Positions 35,120 through 44,093 of a stretch of DNA of 64,000 nt are shown here, in pieces. Below the pieces are notes generated by a model, which did not search any database, had not been told where the DNA came from, and was given only the letters and a program-made list of their open reading frames with translations. The translations under genes were made by a program, and so were the position numbers. The stretch is from positions 62,001 to 126,000 of the forward strand of contig NZ_JBGFGN010000162.1 in assembly GCF_041224595.1 (NCBI RefSeq), given 5' to 3'. Source of the DNA: Donghicola sp041224595. Its GTDB lineage: Bacteria; Pseudomonadota; Alphaproteobacteria; Rhodobacterales; Rhodobacteraceae. Within the stretch, counting starts at the first letter, position 1. Each line of letters begins with the position of its first letter.

Positions 35120-35241
35120 CGAAGGCTTCGTTTAACCTGATGTCTGCCGCACTTTGACCCTTTGCGGCATTCGCACCGCTCACAAGTTCGCTTGTGAAAC
35201 TGCGCCGGATGAGCCTGATCCTCGCTCATCCGGCCTTTTTT
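35120..35241 (+). ncRNA. Candidate 3' structured RNA/terminator region after plsC
   Basis: Between plsC and the next gene lie stems AACGAA-GGC-TTCGTT (35118-35132), CACAAG-TTCG-CTTGTG (35181-35196, a UUCG-type loop) and GCCGGATGAGC with GCTCATCCGGC (35204-35234), the last followed by TTTTTT. The last hairpin is a textbook terminator. The whole could be a long 3' end of plsC or a small RNA. Boundaries are uncertain. Confidence 0.4.
35204..35241 (+). terminator. Intrinsic terminator of the ftsEX-plsC operon
   Basis: The 11-bp perfect stem (35204-35214 with 35224-35234) has a 9-base loop and is followed by a short CTTTTTTA tract. It lies 117 bp after the plsC stop. Confidence 0.85.
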
Positions 35242-35242
35242 A

Positions 35243-35560
35243 TCAGCGAGAGACCTCGAGAATGGTCCACTTCTGAACCTGACCCAGAACCGTCCCGCCG
35301 TTCATTTTGATACGGTCGTTAATTGCACCGGTCTCGTGGCTGGGGCAGCCAATCAATTTATGGTTTTCGGAGATGGTAAATGCCTGCGTCGCTTCGTTTG
35401 GCGTCAGCACCTGGCACACGTCATAGGTATATGGATAGGGACGCACGGCATCGAGCTCATTCATCTCTGGTGTTGTGTAGATGGCGCGATCTGGCGGAGT
35501 GTTTTGCATACAGGCGGTCAAGGCAAGCGGTATCAGCAGGAACGCGATTGGCGTCTTCAT
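35243..35560 (-). CDS. Small lipoprotein with two extra cysteines
   Basis: The 105-residue product has a signal sequence and lipobox (LTAC, cysteine at residue 17), and two more cysteines (TYDVCQV and LIGCPSH) that could form a disulfide in the periplasm. The start ATG 35560 lies after GAAAG and gives a standard signal peptide. I do not recognise the family. It stands alone between plsC and the MarR-GNAT gene. Confidence 0.68.
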   Translation of the reverse strand: MKTPIAFLLIPLALTACMQNTPPDRAIYTTPEMNELDAVRPYPYTYDVCQVLTPNEATQAFTISENHKLIGCPSHETGAINDRIKMNGGTVLGQVQKWTILEVSR

Positions 35561-35641
35561 CTTTGAAACTTTCAATTCATTTAAAAATAGATAAGCGATG
35601 CATAGTGCAGACCTTGATATCAACGGGCAAGGGTTTCGGCG

Positions 35642-36520
35642 CTACTCTAGCGATTTTTCAAAGAAGTGGTCGGGGTAGGGATCATCATTGAAACGATCAA
35701 TCTGGGTCCACCCGGTCGTCTGGTAAAGGCGGATCGCCTCGGGGAGGGCGCTGTTAGTATCAAGGCGCAGGGTTTTGATGCCGAGGGTACGCGCGCGGTC
35801 TTCTGCGTCGTTCATCAGTCGTTTGGCGAGCCCGAGGCCGCGCGCGGATGGGGCGATCCACAGGCGCTTGACCTCAGCGATCGGGCCAGCGTTGCCTTTG
35901 ATCCCGACGCAGCCAATCGGCATCCCGTCCGACAGTGCCACCAGGAATGCCCCACGCGGGGGGATCATGTCGGTTGCCTGCGGGTCGCAGGATAAATTGA
36001 CGTCGAAGCCGGTTTTGAAGCGGCGCCCCAGTTCGGCATAGTATTCGTTCAGGCAGAACAGGGATTGAGGGGCACGCGGGTCGCGTTCCTCGATCACGAT
36101 CCGGTCTTGGCCGAGGGCGCTGGCGATCAGATCCATCGCAGCGAGCAACGCTTCGGGGCGCGGGTGACGGTCCAGCAGGTCAGCGGCGCGGGTATTACTG
36201 ATCTTTTCGTAAGCGGTGAATTCGGCCTGTCCTGCTGGGGTGAGCGCGGCAATGCGCGCGCGGGCGTCAGTGGGGCTGGGGGATAGGGTGATTAGGTCTT
36301 CGCCCTCGAGCTGGCGCAAGAGGCGGCTGAGGAGCCCTGAGTCGAGGTTCAGGTAGGTGCGCAGGTCTGCCACGTCGGCATGCCCGTGGCCGATGGCATT
36401 CAGGACGCGGGCTGCACCAAGAGACCGACCGCGTCCGAGGAAGGACTCATCAAGCGCGCCCACCTCTGTCGTGACAGAGCGGGCAAAGCGGCGGAAGCGG
36501 GAGATCGGATCATGGGTCAT
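35642..36520 (-). CDS. MarR-family regulator fused to GNAT acetyltransferase
   Basis: The 292-residue product has an N-terminal winged-helix MarR domain (residues 1-140, with TYLNLDSGLLSRLLRQLEGEDLI as the recognition region) and a C-terminal GNAT domain (VKRLWIAPSARGLGLAKRLMND with the acetyl-CoA loop). Such two-domain proteins are known in several phyla, with substrates mostly unknown. It is read on the minus strand, upstream of the lipoprotein gene, and is separated from lpd by a terminator. Confidence 0.85.
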   Translation of the reverse strand: MTHDPISRFRRFARSVTTEVGALDESFLGRGRSLGAARVLNAIGHGHADVADLRTYLNLDSGLLSRLLRQLEGEDLITLSPSPTDARARIAALTPAGQAEFTAYEKISNTRAADLLDRHPRPEALLAAMDLIASALGQDRIVIEERDPRAPQSLFCLNEYYAELGRRFKTGFDVNLSCDPQATDMIPPRGAFLVALSDGMPIGCVGIKGNAGPIAEVKRLWIAPSARGLGLAKRLMNDAEDRARTLGIKTLRLDTNSALPEAIRLYQTTGWTQIDRFNDDPYPDHFFEKSLE

Positions 36521-36600
36521 TTGTCTGACTTATGTCAGGTAAATTGGGCGCGCAAGGGGGATTGGCGTAGCGGCTGGCAGGGCCCCTCTGACCCAAAGGA

Positions 36601-36628
36601 AAAACCCCCGCGCGGGGCGGGGGTTTTG
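36601..36628 (-). terminator. Intrinsic terminator of lpd
   Basis: AAAACCCCCG (36602-36611) pairs with CGGGGGTTTT (36619-36628). On the minus strand it is followed by TTTTTCC. It ends the sucA-sucB-lpd side of the metabolic cluster. Confidence 0.85.
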
Positions 36629-36650
36629 CAGGTTTTGTCGATTTGGCGCC

Positions 36651-38039
36651 TTAGGCGTGGATCGCGCCATCCCCGCAAGCCAGAGCGGCTTCGCGCACGG
36701 CTTCGGAGTAGGTCGGGTGCGCGTGGCAGGTCAGGGCCAGATCTTCGGCGGAGGCGCCGAACTCCATCGCAACGCAGACCTCGTGGATCAGGTCACCGGC
36801 CATCGGGCCGATAATGTGTGCGCCGAGGATGCGGTCGGTTTCCTTGTCCGCGATGATCTTGACGAAGCCATCGGCGGCGAAGTTCGCCTTGGCGCGGCCA
36901 TTGCCCATGAAGCTGAACTTGCCGACCTTGTAGGCGCGGCCTTCGGATTTCAGCTGCTCTTCGGTGGCGCCAACGCTGCCAACCTCGGGGTGGGTGTAGA
37001 TCACGCCGGGGATGACGCCGTAGTTCACGTGGCCATGCTTGCCCGCGATGACTTCGGCGGCGGCCATGCCTTCGTCTTCGGCTTTGTGCGCCAGCATCGG
37101 GCCGGTGATGACGTCGCCGATCGCGTAGATGCCGGGGACGTTGGTCTGCCATTGGGCATTGGTCTTGATCTGGCCGCGCTCGGTCATCTCAACACCAAGG
37201 TCAGCAAGGCCGAGGCCATCGGTGAAGGGTTTGCGCCCGGTGGCGACCAGAACGACATCTGCGTCGAGCGTGTGCTCGCTGTCGTCCTTTTTGAGCTTGT
37301 AGGTGACTTTGGCTTTGGACTTCGAGGTTTCGACGCCCTGCACCGCGGCACCCAGAACAAATTCGAGGCCCTGCTTTTGCAGCAGCTTCTGGAAGGTGCG
37401 GGCCACTTCGGCATCCTGACCGGGGGTGATCGCGTCCATGTATTCCACTACGGTCACTTCGGCGCCGAGGCGCTTGTAGACCGAGCCCAGTTCCAGACCA
37501 ATGACGCCTGCGCCGATGACGACCATTTTCTTGGGGGTCTTGGGCAGGGACAGGGCGCCGGTCGAGGACACGACGATCTCTTCGTCGATCTCGACGCCGG
37601 GCAGGGTCGCGACTTCGGAGCCGGACGCGATGATGATGTTCTTGGCCTCGTGGACTTCGTCACCGACTTTGACTTTGCCGGCCTCGGGGATGGTCGCCCA
37701 ACCTTTGATCCAGTCGACTTTGTTCTTTTTGAACAGGAACTCGATGCCTTTGGTGTTCTGGCCGATCACGTCGTCCTTGTAGGAGAGCATCTGTTTCCAG
37801 TCGACGCTGGGGGATTTGCCCTTAAGGCCCATCTTGGCGAAGTTGTGCTCTGCCTCGTGCAGCTGGTGGGTGGCGTGCAGCAGGGCTTTGGACGGGATGC
37901 AGCCCACGTTCAGGCAGGTGCCGCCAAGGGTTTCTCGACCCTCGACACAGGCGGTTTTCAGGCCGAGCTGTGCGGCACGAATGGCGGAGACATAGCCGCC
38001 GGGGCCAGAGCCGATCACGATCACGTCGTAGGATGCCAT
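36651..38039 (-). CDS. lpdA: Dihydrolipoyl dehydrogenase (E3)
   Basis: E3 reoxidises dihydrolipoyl groups of 2-oxoglutarate (and often other) dehydrogenase complexes and makes NADH. The 462-residue product has the FAD motif GSGPGGYVSAI, the redox disulfide GGTCLNVGCIPSK (C42 and C47), an NAD motif IGAGVIGLELG and the C-terminal CHAHPTYSEA active-site histidine region. Start ATG 38039 follows AAAGGA. It is downstream of sucA, sucB and a MAPEG gene, so E1, E2 and E3 of one complex are linked. Confidence 0.96.
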   Translation of the reverse strand: MASYDVIVIGSGPGGYVSAIRAAQLGLKTACVEGRETLGGTCLNVGCIPSKALLHATHQLHEAEHNFAKMGLKGKSPSVDWKQMLSYKDDVIGQNTKGIEFLFKKNKVDWIKGWATIPEAGKVKVGDEVHEAKNIIIASGSEVATLPGVEIDEEIVVSSTGALSLPKTPKKMVVIGAGVIGLELGSVYKRLGAEVTVVEYMDAITPGQDAEVARTFQKLLQKQGLEFVLGAAVQGVETSKSKAKVTYKLKKDDSEHTLDADVVLVATGRKPFTDGLGLADLGVEMTERGQIKTNAQWQTNVPGIYAIGDVITGPMLAHKAEDEGMAAAEVIAGKHGHVNYGVIPGVIYTHPEVGSVGATEEQLKSEGRAYKVGKFSFMGNGRAKANFAADGFVKIIADKETDRILGAHIIGPMAGDLIHEVCVAMEFGASAEDLALTCHAHPTYSEAVREAALACGDGAIHA

Positions 38040-38070
38040 TTTCGAAGTTCCTTTCTGGTGGTCTAGGGCG

Positions 38071-38115
38071 GGGGCGCTGCCCCCGGACCCCCGGGGTATT
38101 TGTGCCAAGAAAGAG
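38071..38115 (+). repeat. Gene-end repeat copy 2
   Basis: GGGGCGCTGCCCCC, then GACCCCCGGGGTATTTGTGCCAAGAAAGAGG, lies between lpd and the MAPEG gene. It matches the copy at 63937 in both the GGGGCGCTGCCCC block and the TATTT...AAGA block. Confidence 0.5.
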
Positions 38116-38141
38116 GTCTTGGCGTTATGAGCGGACGCTGG

Positions 38142-38552
38142 TCAGAGCAGGGCGGCGACCAGCATAAGGGTTGTGGCAAGAAAGCCCACTGCCCAGATGA
38201 GCGAGCGCCAAGGCACCCAGCCAAAGGCATAGGCGGGCACGTAGAGGACACGGGCAATCAGGTAGATCCAAGCGCAGGTTCCGGTCAGGGCAGTGGACTG
38301 GCCGGAGACGGTGATCACGAGGCAGGCGATCGAGAACAGGATCAGCCCCTCGAAATGGTTGTTTAATGCGCGAAAGAGGCGGCCAGTGCGGACAGAGACC
38401 TGTTCGATCAGCGGCTTGCCAAGGCGGTCGGGGTCGCGGGGGCCGAGGGTCTTGCCTTGTCCCAACTCAAGATTGGCTGGGACCGACATCAGGACGAATT
38501 GAACGACCTGGAGCAAGGCGGCGAGGGTGAGGACTGTGAGTTCGGTCGTCAT
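38142..38552 (-). CDS. MAPEG family membrane protein
   Basis: The 136-residue product has four hydrophobic helices and the MAPEG pattern (RLFRALNNHFEGLILFS, then LYVPAYAFG), a family that in eukaryotes includes glutathione-linked enzymes; most bacterial members have no proven activity. ATG 38552 is chosen seven codons after an in-frame ATG because it starts the first helix. It lies between sucB and lpd, an unusual place for it. Confidence 0.83.
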   Translation of the reverse strand: MTTELTVLTLAALLQVVQFVLMSVPANLELGQGKTLGPRDPDRLGKPLIEQVSVRTGRLFRALNNHFEGLILFSIACLVITVSGQSTALTGTCAWIYLIARVLYVPAYAFGWVPWRSLIWAVGFLATTLMLVAALL

Positions 38553-38618
38553 TTTCGGGCGCCTATGCGGCAAGGAGAAGGGGCGCCCCCACCAGCGCGT
38601 GGTCGGGGCGGTGTGGTT

Positions 38619-40139
38619 TTAGATGTCCATCAGCAGGCGACGGGGATCTTCGAGCGCTTCTTTGACGCGCACGAGGAAGGTCACAGCGCCTTTGCCGTCG
38701 ACGATACGGTGGTCGTAGGACAGCGCGAGGTACATCATGGGACGGATTTCGACCTTGCCGTTGATGGCCATGGGACGATCCTGGATCTTGTGCATGCCGA
38801 GGATACCCGACTGCGGGGGGTTCAGGATCGGCGAGGACATCAGCGAGCCGTAGACGCCGCCGTTCGAGATGGTGAACGAACCGCCCTGCATCTCTGCCAT
38901 GGACAGCTTGCCGTCACGGGCGCGGCGACCTTTTTCACCGATCTCTTTTTCGATCTCGGCAAACGACTTCTGGTCGACGTCACGCAGGACGGGAACAACT
39001 AGACCCTGAGGGGTGCCAGCCGCGATGCCCATGTGGACGTAGTTTTTGTAGACCACTTCGTTGCCGTCGATCTCGGCGTTCACCTCGGGCACTTCTTTCA
39101 GAGCGTGCACACAGGCTTTGGTGAAGAACGACATGAAGCCCATGCGGACGCCGTGCTTCTTCTCGAAGGCATCTTTGTAGGTTTTGCGCAGTTCCATCAC
39201 CTCGGTCATGTCCACCTCGTTGTAGGTGGTGAGCATGGCTGCGGTGTTCTGCGCGTCCTTCAGGCGGCGCGCGATGGTCTGGCGCAGGCGGGTCATCTTG
39301 ACGCGCTCTTCACGCGATGCGTCGTCTGCGTTGACGGGGCCACGGGGCGCTGCCGAAGCGGCGGGCGCAGGGGCAGCCGAGGTTGCAGCAGCAGCTGCGG
39401 CTGCAGCTTTGGCGACGTCCTCTTTCATGATGCGACCGTCGCGGCCCGAACCCTGAACTTGATCTGCGGACAGACCGGCTTCGGCCATGGCTTTCTTGGC
39501 AGCGGGTGCGTGCTCGACATCCTTGCCGGTCGACGACGATGCTGCGGGCGCTGCGGCAGGGGCCGACGCAGGTGCAGCCGCGGCAGCGCCGTCACCCGAT
39601 GCGATGACACCCAGCTTGCCGCCGGCTTCGACGGTGGAGCCTTCGTCAAACAGGATCTCTGTCAGAGTGCCAGCAGCGGGCGAGGGAACCTCGACCGACA
39701 CCTTGTCGGTTTCCAGTTCGCACAGCATTTCGTCCTGAGCGACAGTGTCGCCGACCTTTTTGAACCATGTCGACACGGTCGCTTCGGTGACCGACTCGCC
39801 CAAGGTTGGGACCATCACGTCAACCGAGGATCCGCCCGACGCCGCGGGGGCTTCGGCAGGTGCTTCGGATTTGGCGGCTGGTGCAGCAGGTGCTGCCGCT
39901 TCGCCGGATTCCGAAATGTTGGCGAGCAGGGCGTCGACGCCCACGGTGTCGCCCTCGTTTGCAACGATTTCGGCCAGAGTGCCTGCGGCGGGGCTGGGGA
40001 CTTCGACGGTGACCTTGTCGGTTTCCAGCTCACACAGCATTTCATCTGCTTCAACACGGTCGCCGGGCTTTTTGAACCAGGTGGCGACGGTTGCTTCGGT
40101 CACGGATTCGCCCAGGGTGGGAACGCGGACTTCAGTCAT
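38619..40139 (-). CDS. sucB: 2-oxoglutarate dehydrogenase E2, dihydrolipoyllysine succinyltransferase
   Basis: E2 transfers the succinyl group from E1 to CoA. The 506-residue product has two tandem lipoyl domains, each with ELETDK (modified lysines K42 and K146), linked by an Ala/Pro/Glu-rich segment, then a peripheral subunit-binding domain and the catalytic domain ending in SYDHRIVDGKGAV, with the active-site histidine and aspartate. Most E2o proteins have only one lipoyl domain (about 400-420 residues); the second domain explains the extra length. It follows sucA after 4 bp. Confidence 0.95.
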   Translation of the reverse strand: MTEVRVPTLGESVTEATVATWFKKPGDRVEADEMLCELETDKVTVEVPSPAAGTLAEIVANEGDTVGVDALLANISESGEAAAPAAPAAKSEAPAEAPAASGGSSVDVMVPTLGESVTEATVSTWFKKVGDTVAQDEMLCELETDKVSVEVPSPAAGTLTEILFDEGSTVEAGGKLGVIASGDGAAAAAPASAPAAAPAASSSTGKDVEHAPAAKKAMAEAGLSADQVQGSGRDGRIMKEDVAKAAAAAAAATSAAPAPAASAAPRGPVNADDASREERVKMTRLRQTIARRLKDAQNTAAMLTTYNEVDMTEVMELRKTYKDAFEKKHGVRMGFMSFFTKACVHALKEVPEVNAEIDGNEVVYKNYVHMGIAAGTPQGLVVPVLRDVDQKSFAEIEKEIGEKGRRARDGKLSMAEMQGGSFTISNGGVYGSLMSSPILNPPQSGILGMHKIQDRPMAINGKVEIRPMMYLALSYDHRIVDGKGAVTFLVRVKEALEDPRRLLMDI

Positions 40140-40143
40140 TTGC

Positions 40144-43110
40144 TTAGTTTCCTTCGATGGTCAGCGCCTCGTCGACGAGCGCCTGTTGTTGTGCTTTGTG
40201 CTGCGATGCCAGACCGGTGGCGGGCGATGCGCTGGGGGCGCGGCCGACATAACGGGGGCGGCTGTGTTTTGCTTTGATGCGGCCCAGAACCCATTCGATG
40301 TTGGGTTCGATAAAGGTCCATGCGCCCTGGTTTTTGGGCTCTTCCTGACACCAGATCATCTCTGCGTTCGGGAAGCGTTCCAGTTCCTTGACCAGCGAGA
40401 TCGCGGGGAAGGGGTAGAACTGCTCGATCCGCATCAGGTAGACATCGTCGATGCCGCGGGCGTCACGCTCTTCGAGCAGGTCGTAGTAAACCTTGCCCGA
40501 GCACATGACGACGCGCTTGATCTTGTCATCGGACGCCAGAGTGGTTTCCGAATTGCCGCCGCGCTCCGCATCGTCCCACAGGACACGGTGGAAGCTGGAA
40601 CCGGTGGTAAAGTCCTCGGCCTTGCTGACGGCCAATTTGTGGCGCAGCAGGGATTTCGGGGTCATCAGAACCAGCGGCTTGCGGTAGCTGCGGTGCATCT
40701 GGCGGCGCAGGATGTGGAAGTAGTTCGCCGGAGTCGAGCAGTTCGCCACGATCCAGTTGTCCTGACCACACATCTGTAGGAAGCGTTCCAGACGGGCCGA
40801 GCTGTGCTCGGGGCCCTGACCTTCGAAGCCGTGGGGCAGCAGACAGACCAGACCGGACATCCGCAGCCACTTGCTTTCGCCAGAGCTGACAAACTGGTCG
40901 AACATGATCTGCGCGCCGTTGGCGAAGTCACCAAACTGGGCTTCCCACAGGACCAGAGCGTTGGGCTCTGCCAGCGAGTAACCGTATTCAAAGCCCAGAA
41001 CCGCGTATTCCGACAGCATCGAGTCGATGACTTCGTAGCGGGCCTGACCTTCGCGGATGTTGTTCAGCGGGTAGTAGCGCTGTTCGGTCGACTGGTCGAT
41101 GAAGGCCGAGTGACGCTGCGAGAAGGTGCCGCGGGTCGAGTCCTGACCGGCCAGACGCACTGGGTAGCCTTCGGTCAGAAGCGAGCCGAAGGCCAAGGCC
41201 TCGCCGGTGGCCCAGTCAAAACCGGCACCGTTTTCGAACATCTTCGCCTTGGCTTCGAGCTGACGCTTGACGGTCTTGTGGATGTCGACCGAGTCCGGCG
41301 CGTGGGTCAGCGACTTGCCGACCTCTTCCAGCGTTTCGGGCGCGATGGCAGTTTTGCCGCGCTGGTACTTTTCACCCTGCTTGTTCAGGTGCGACCAGCG
41401 GCCATCCAGCCAATCCGCCTTGTTCGGCTTAAAGGTTTTGCCGGTTTCGAACTCGTCGTTCAGATGCGCTTGGAACTGCGCCTTCATATCCTCGATTTCG
41501 CCTTCGGGGATCAGGCCGTCTTTGACCAGACGCTCTGTGTACAGGGACAGAGTGGTCTTGTGCGACTTGATCTGCTTATACATCTGCGGGTTGGTAAACA
41601 TCGGCTCGTCGCCTTCGTTGTGACCGAAGCGGCGGTAGCAGAAGATGTCCAGAACAACGTCTTTGTGGAACTTCTGGCGGAACTCGGTCGCAACCTTGGC
41701 CGCGTGCACAACGGCTTCGGGATCGTCGCCGTTCACGTGGAAGATCGGCGCCTCGACCATCAGAGCGATGTCGGTGGGGTAGGGGGACGAGCGCGAGAAG
41801 TGCGGCGCAGTGGTGAAGCCAATCTGGTTGTTCACCACGATGTGCATGGTGCCGCCGGTGCGGTGACCGACCAGACCCGACAGACCGAAGCATTCCGCAA
41901 CGACACCCTGACCAGCAAAGGCCGCGTCGCCGTGCAGCAGTACGGGCAGAACCTGCGTGCGGTCGGTATCACCCAACTGGAACTGTTTCGCGCGCGCTTT
42001 ACCCAGAACAACAGGGTTCACCGCCTCGAGGTGCGAGGGATTCGCAGTCAGCGACAGGTGCACGCTGTTGCCGTCGAACTCGCGGTCGCTTGATGCGCCG
42101 AGGTGGTATTTCACGTCGCCCGACCCATCAACGTCCTCGGGCTTGAAGCTGCCGCCTTGGAATTCGTTAAAGATTGCGCGGTAGGGCTTGTTCATCACGT
42201 TGGCCAGAACCGACAGACGGCCGCGGTGAGGCATGCCGATGACGATCTCTTTGACACCCAGCGCGCCGCCGCGCTTGATGATCTGCTCCATCGCGGGGAT
42301 CAGCGCTTCGCCACCGTCGAGGCCGAAACGCTTGGTGCCCATGTATTTCACGTGCAGGAACTTTTCGAAGCCCTCAGCCTCGACCAGTTTGTTCAGGATC
42401 GCGCGGCGGCCTTCGCGGGTGAACTTGATTTCTTTGCCAAAGCCCTCGATGCGCTCTTTGAGCCATGCCGACTGCTCGGGATCCGAGATGTGCATGTACT
42501 GCAGGGCAAAGGTGCCGGAGTAGGTGCGTTTGACGATGTCGACGATCTGGCGCATGGACGCGACCTGCAGGCCCAGAACGTTGTCGATAAAGATCGGACG
42601 GTCCATGTCGGCTTCGGTGAAGCCGTATGCTTTGGGGTCCAGTTCGGGGTGGGGCTCACGGCCGTGCAGACCCAGCGGGTCCAGATCGGCGGCCAGGTGG
42701 CCACGAATACGGTAGGCGCGGATCAGCATCAGCGCGCGGACGGAGTCGAGAACAGCACGCTTGATCTGCTCTTCCGAGACTTCGACGCCCTTTTCGGCGG
42801 CTTTGGCTTTGATCTTGTCGCCAGCGCCTTTGACTTCTTTGGCCGCTTCGGGCCATTCGCCGGTCAGAGCCCAGACGTCATCGCCTGCGGGCATCATCGG
42901 CCAGTCGCTGCGGCCCCAAGACGGACCTGCGGCTTCTTGTTTGACTTCAACTTCCCCATCACCGAGGGCGGCAAAGAACGCTTGCCACGCTTCGTCTACC
43001 GAGTTCGGGTCTGCGGCGTAACGCGCATATAGTTGTTCGATGTATTCGGCGTTGTGTCCCTGCAAGAAGCTTGAGGCATGGAACTGGTCGTTCGGGGATT
43101 GATCGGTCAT
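40144..43110 (-). CDS. sucA: 2-oxoglutarate dehydrogenase E1 component
   Basis: E1 decarboxylates 2-oxoglutarate with thiamine diphosphate and passes the succinyl group to lipoyl E2. The 988-residue product has the family length (about 930-990), an N-terminal E2-binding segment (SFLQGHNAEYIEQLYARY), the GMPHRGRLSVLANV motif, the HGDAAFAGQGVVAE stretch of the thiamine diphosphate site, and the C-terminal PKSLLRHKLAVS and EPKNQGAW. Start ATG 43110 follows AGGTG. sucB follows after 4 bp, so they are coupled. Confidence 0.97.
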   Translation of the reverse strand: MTDQSPNDQFHASSFLQGHNAEYIEQLYARYAADPNSVDEAWQAFFAALGDGEVEVKQEAAGPSWGRSDWPMMPAGDDVWALTGEWPEAAKEVKGAGDKIKAKAAEKGVEVSEEQIKRAVLDSVRALMLIRAYRIRGHLAADLDPLGLHGREPHPELDPKAYGFTEADMDRPIFIDNVLGLQVASMRQIVDIVKRTYSGTFALQYMHISDPEQSAWLKERIEGFGKEIKFTREGRRAILNKLVEAEGFEKFLHVKYMGTKRFGLDGGEALIPAMEQIIKRGGALGVKEIVIGMPHRGRLSVLANVMNKPYRAIFNEFQGGSFKPEDVDGSGDVKYHLGASSDREFDGNSVHLSLTANPSHLEAVNPVVLGKARAKQFQLGDTDRTQVLPVLLHGDAAFAGQGVVAECFGLSGLVGHRTGGTMHIVVNNQIGFTTAPHFSRSSPYPTDIALMVEAPIFHVNGDDPEAVVHAAKVATEFRQKFHKDVVLDIFCYRRFGHNEGDEPMFTNPQMYKQIKSHKTTLSLYTERLVKDGLIPEGEIEDMKAQFQAHLNDEFETGKTFKPNKADWLDGRWSHLNKQGEKYQRGKTAIAPETLEEVGKSLTHAPDSVDIHKTVKRQLEAKAKMFENGAGFDWATGEALAFGSLLTEGYPVRLAGQDSTRGTFSQRHSAFIDQSTEQRYYPLNNIREGQARYEVIDSMLSEYAVLGFEYGYSLAEPNALVLWEAQFGDFANGAQIMFDQFVSSGESKWLRMSGLVCLLPHGFEGQGPEHSSARLERFLQMCGQDNWIVANCSTPANYFHILRRQMHRSYRKPLVLMTPKSLLRHKLAVSKAEDFTTGSSFHRVLWDDAERGGNSETTLASDDKIKRVVMCSGKVYYDLLEERDARGIDDVYLMRIEQFYPFPAISLVKELERFPNAEMIWCQEEPKNQGAWTFIEPNIEWVLGRIKAKHSRPRYVGRAPSASPATGLASQHKAQQQALVDEALTIEGN

Positions 43111-43133
43111 CGCTGCACCTGATTTAGGTTGGA

Positions 43134-43202
43134 CCCGCCCGAGGCGTCCCTCGGGCGGGCTGATGTGTTCGGTCTGACCCTAGCCCCATCGGGGCAGGGT
43201 CA
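43134..43202 (-). other. Two hairpins between sucD and sucA
   Basis: CCCGCCCGAGG (43134-43144) pairs with CCTCGGGCGGG (43149-43159), and TGACCCTAGCCCC (43175-43187) pairs with GGGGCAGGGTCA (43191-43202) with one bulged base. Neither has a U tract on the minus strand. They could be mRNA-processing or stability elements, allowing different levels of SucCD and SucAB from one message. Confidence 0.6.
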
Positions 43203-43211
43203 GCAAATGGG

Positions 43212-44093
43212 TTAGCCGATTGCCTTGAGCACAGCTTCGCCGAGAGTTGCGGGGCTGTCCGCAACGACGATGCCTGCCGATTTCATGGCTTCGATCTTGT
43301 CTTCTGCGCCACCTTTGCCGCCCGCGACGATCGCGCCGGCGTGACCCATGCGGCGGCCTGGAGGAGCAGTGCGGCCTGCGATGAAGCCAGCAACGGGCTT
43401 CCAACGGCCTTTTTTCTTCTGCTCGGCCAGGAATTCAGCAGCTTCTTCTTCTGCCGAACCACCGATCTCACCAATCATGATGATCGACTGGGTTTCAGGA
43501 TCGTCCAGGAACATGTCCAGCACATCGATGTGCTCGGTGCCTTTGATCGGGTCGCCGCCGATACCGACTGCGGTCGACTGGCCCAGACCGATGTCTGCAG
43601 TCTGTTTCACCGCTTCGTAGGTCAGGGTGCCCGAACGCGACACAACGCCGACCGAGCCACGCTTGTGGATGTGGCCGGGCATAATGCCGATCTTACATGC
43701 GTCGGGGGTGATGACGCCGGGGCAGTTGGGGCCGATCAGACGCGACTTGCTGTCGATCAGCGCGCGCTTCACCTTCATCATGTCCAGTACCGGGATACCT
43801 TCGGTGATGCAGACGATCAGTTCCATTTCCGCGTCGATGGCCTCGAGGATCGAGTCCGCTGCGAAGGGCGGGGGCACGTAGATCACGGTCGCGTTTGCTT
43901 CGGTGACGTGCTTGGCTTCGTGAACCGAGTTGAAAACGGGCAGGCCGAGGTGGTCTTGGCCGCCTTTGCCGGGGGTCACACCGCCGACCATCTTGGTGCC
44001 GTAGGCGATGGCCTGTTCAGTGTGGAAGGTACCCTGCGACCCGGTGAGGCCCTGACAGATTACCTTGGTGTTTTCGTCGATGAGGACTGCCAT
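43212..44093 (-). CDS. sucD: Succinyl-CoA synthetase, alpha subunit
   Basis: SucD carries the phosphohistidine and forms succinate and nucleoside triphosphate from succinyl-CoA with SucC. The 293-residue product has the CoA-binding N-terminus (TGSQGTFHTEQAIAYGTKMV), PGVITPDACKIGIMPGHI and the active-site GHAGAIV and GEIGGSAEEEAAEF motifs. Start ATG follows AGGAG. A hairpin pair separates it from sucA, and 169 bp separate it from the lipoprotein gene. Confidence 0.97.
   Translation of the reverse strand: MAVLIDENTKVICQGLTGSQGTFHTEQAIAYGTKMVGGVTPGKGGQDHLGLPVFNSVHEAKHVTEANATVIYVPPPFAADSILEAIDAEMELIVCITEGIPVLDMMKVKRALIDSKSRLIGPNCPGVITPDACKIGIMPGHIHKRGSVGVVSRSGTLTYEAVKQTADIGLGQSTAVGIGGDPIKGTEHIDVLDMFLDDPETQSIIMIGEIGGSAEEEAAEFLAEQKKKGRWKPVAGFIAGRTAPPGRRMGHAGAIVAGGKGGAEDKIEAMKSAGIVVADSPATLGEAVLKAIG

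Noticed and set aside
36657..38066. Long plus-strand ORF of 469 codons across lpdA
   Set aside because: It is the mirror reading of a conserved enzyme in high-GC DNA. It has no domain, and its repeats of DH and GD residues are typical of shadows.
39033..40277. Long plus-strand ORF of 414 codons across sucB
   Set aside because: Same reason: a reverse-frame shadow of the Ala/Pro-rich linkers of E2.
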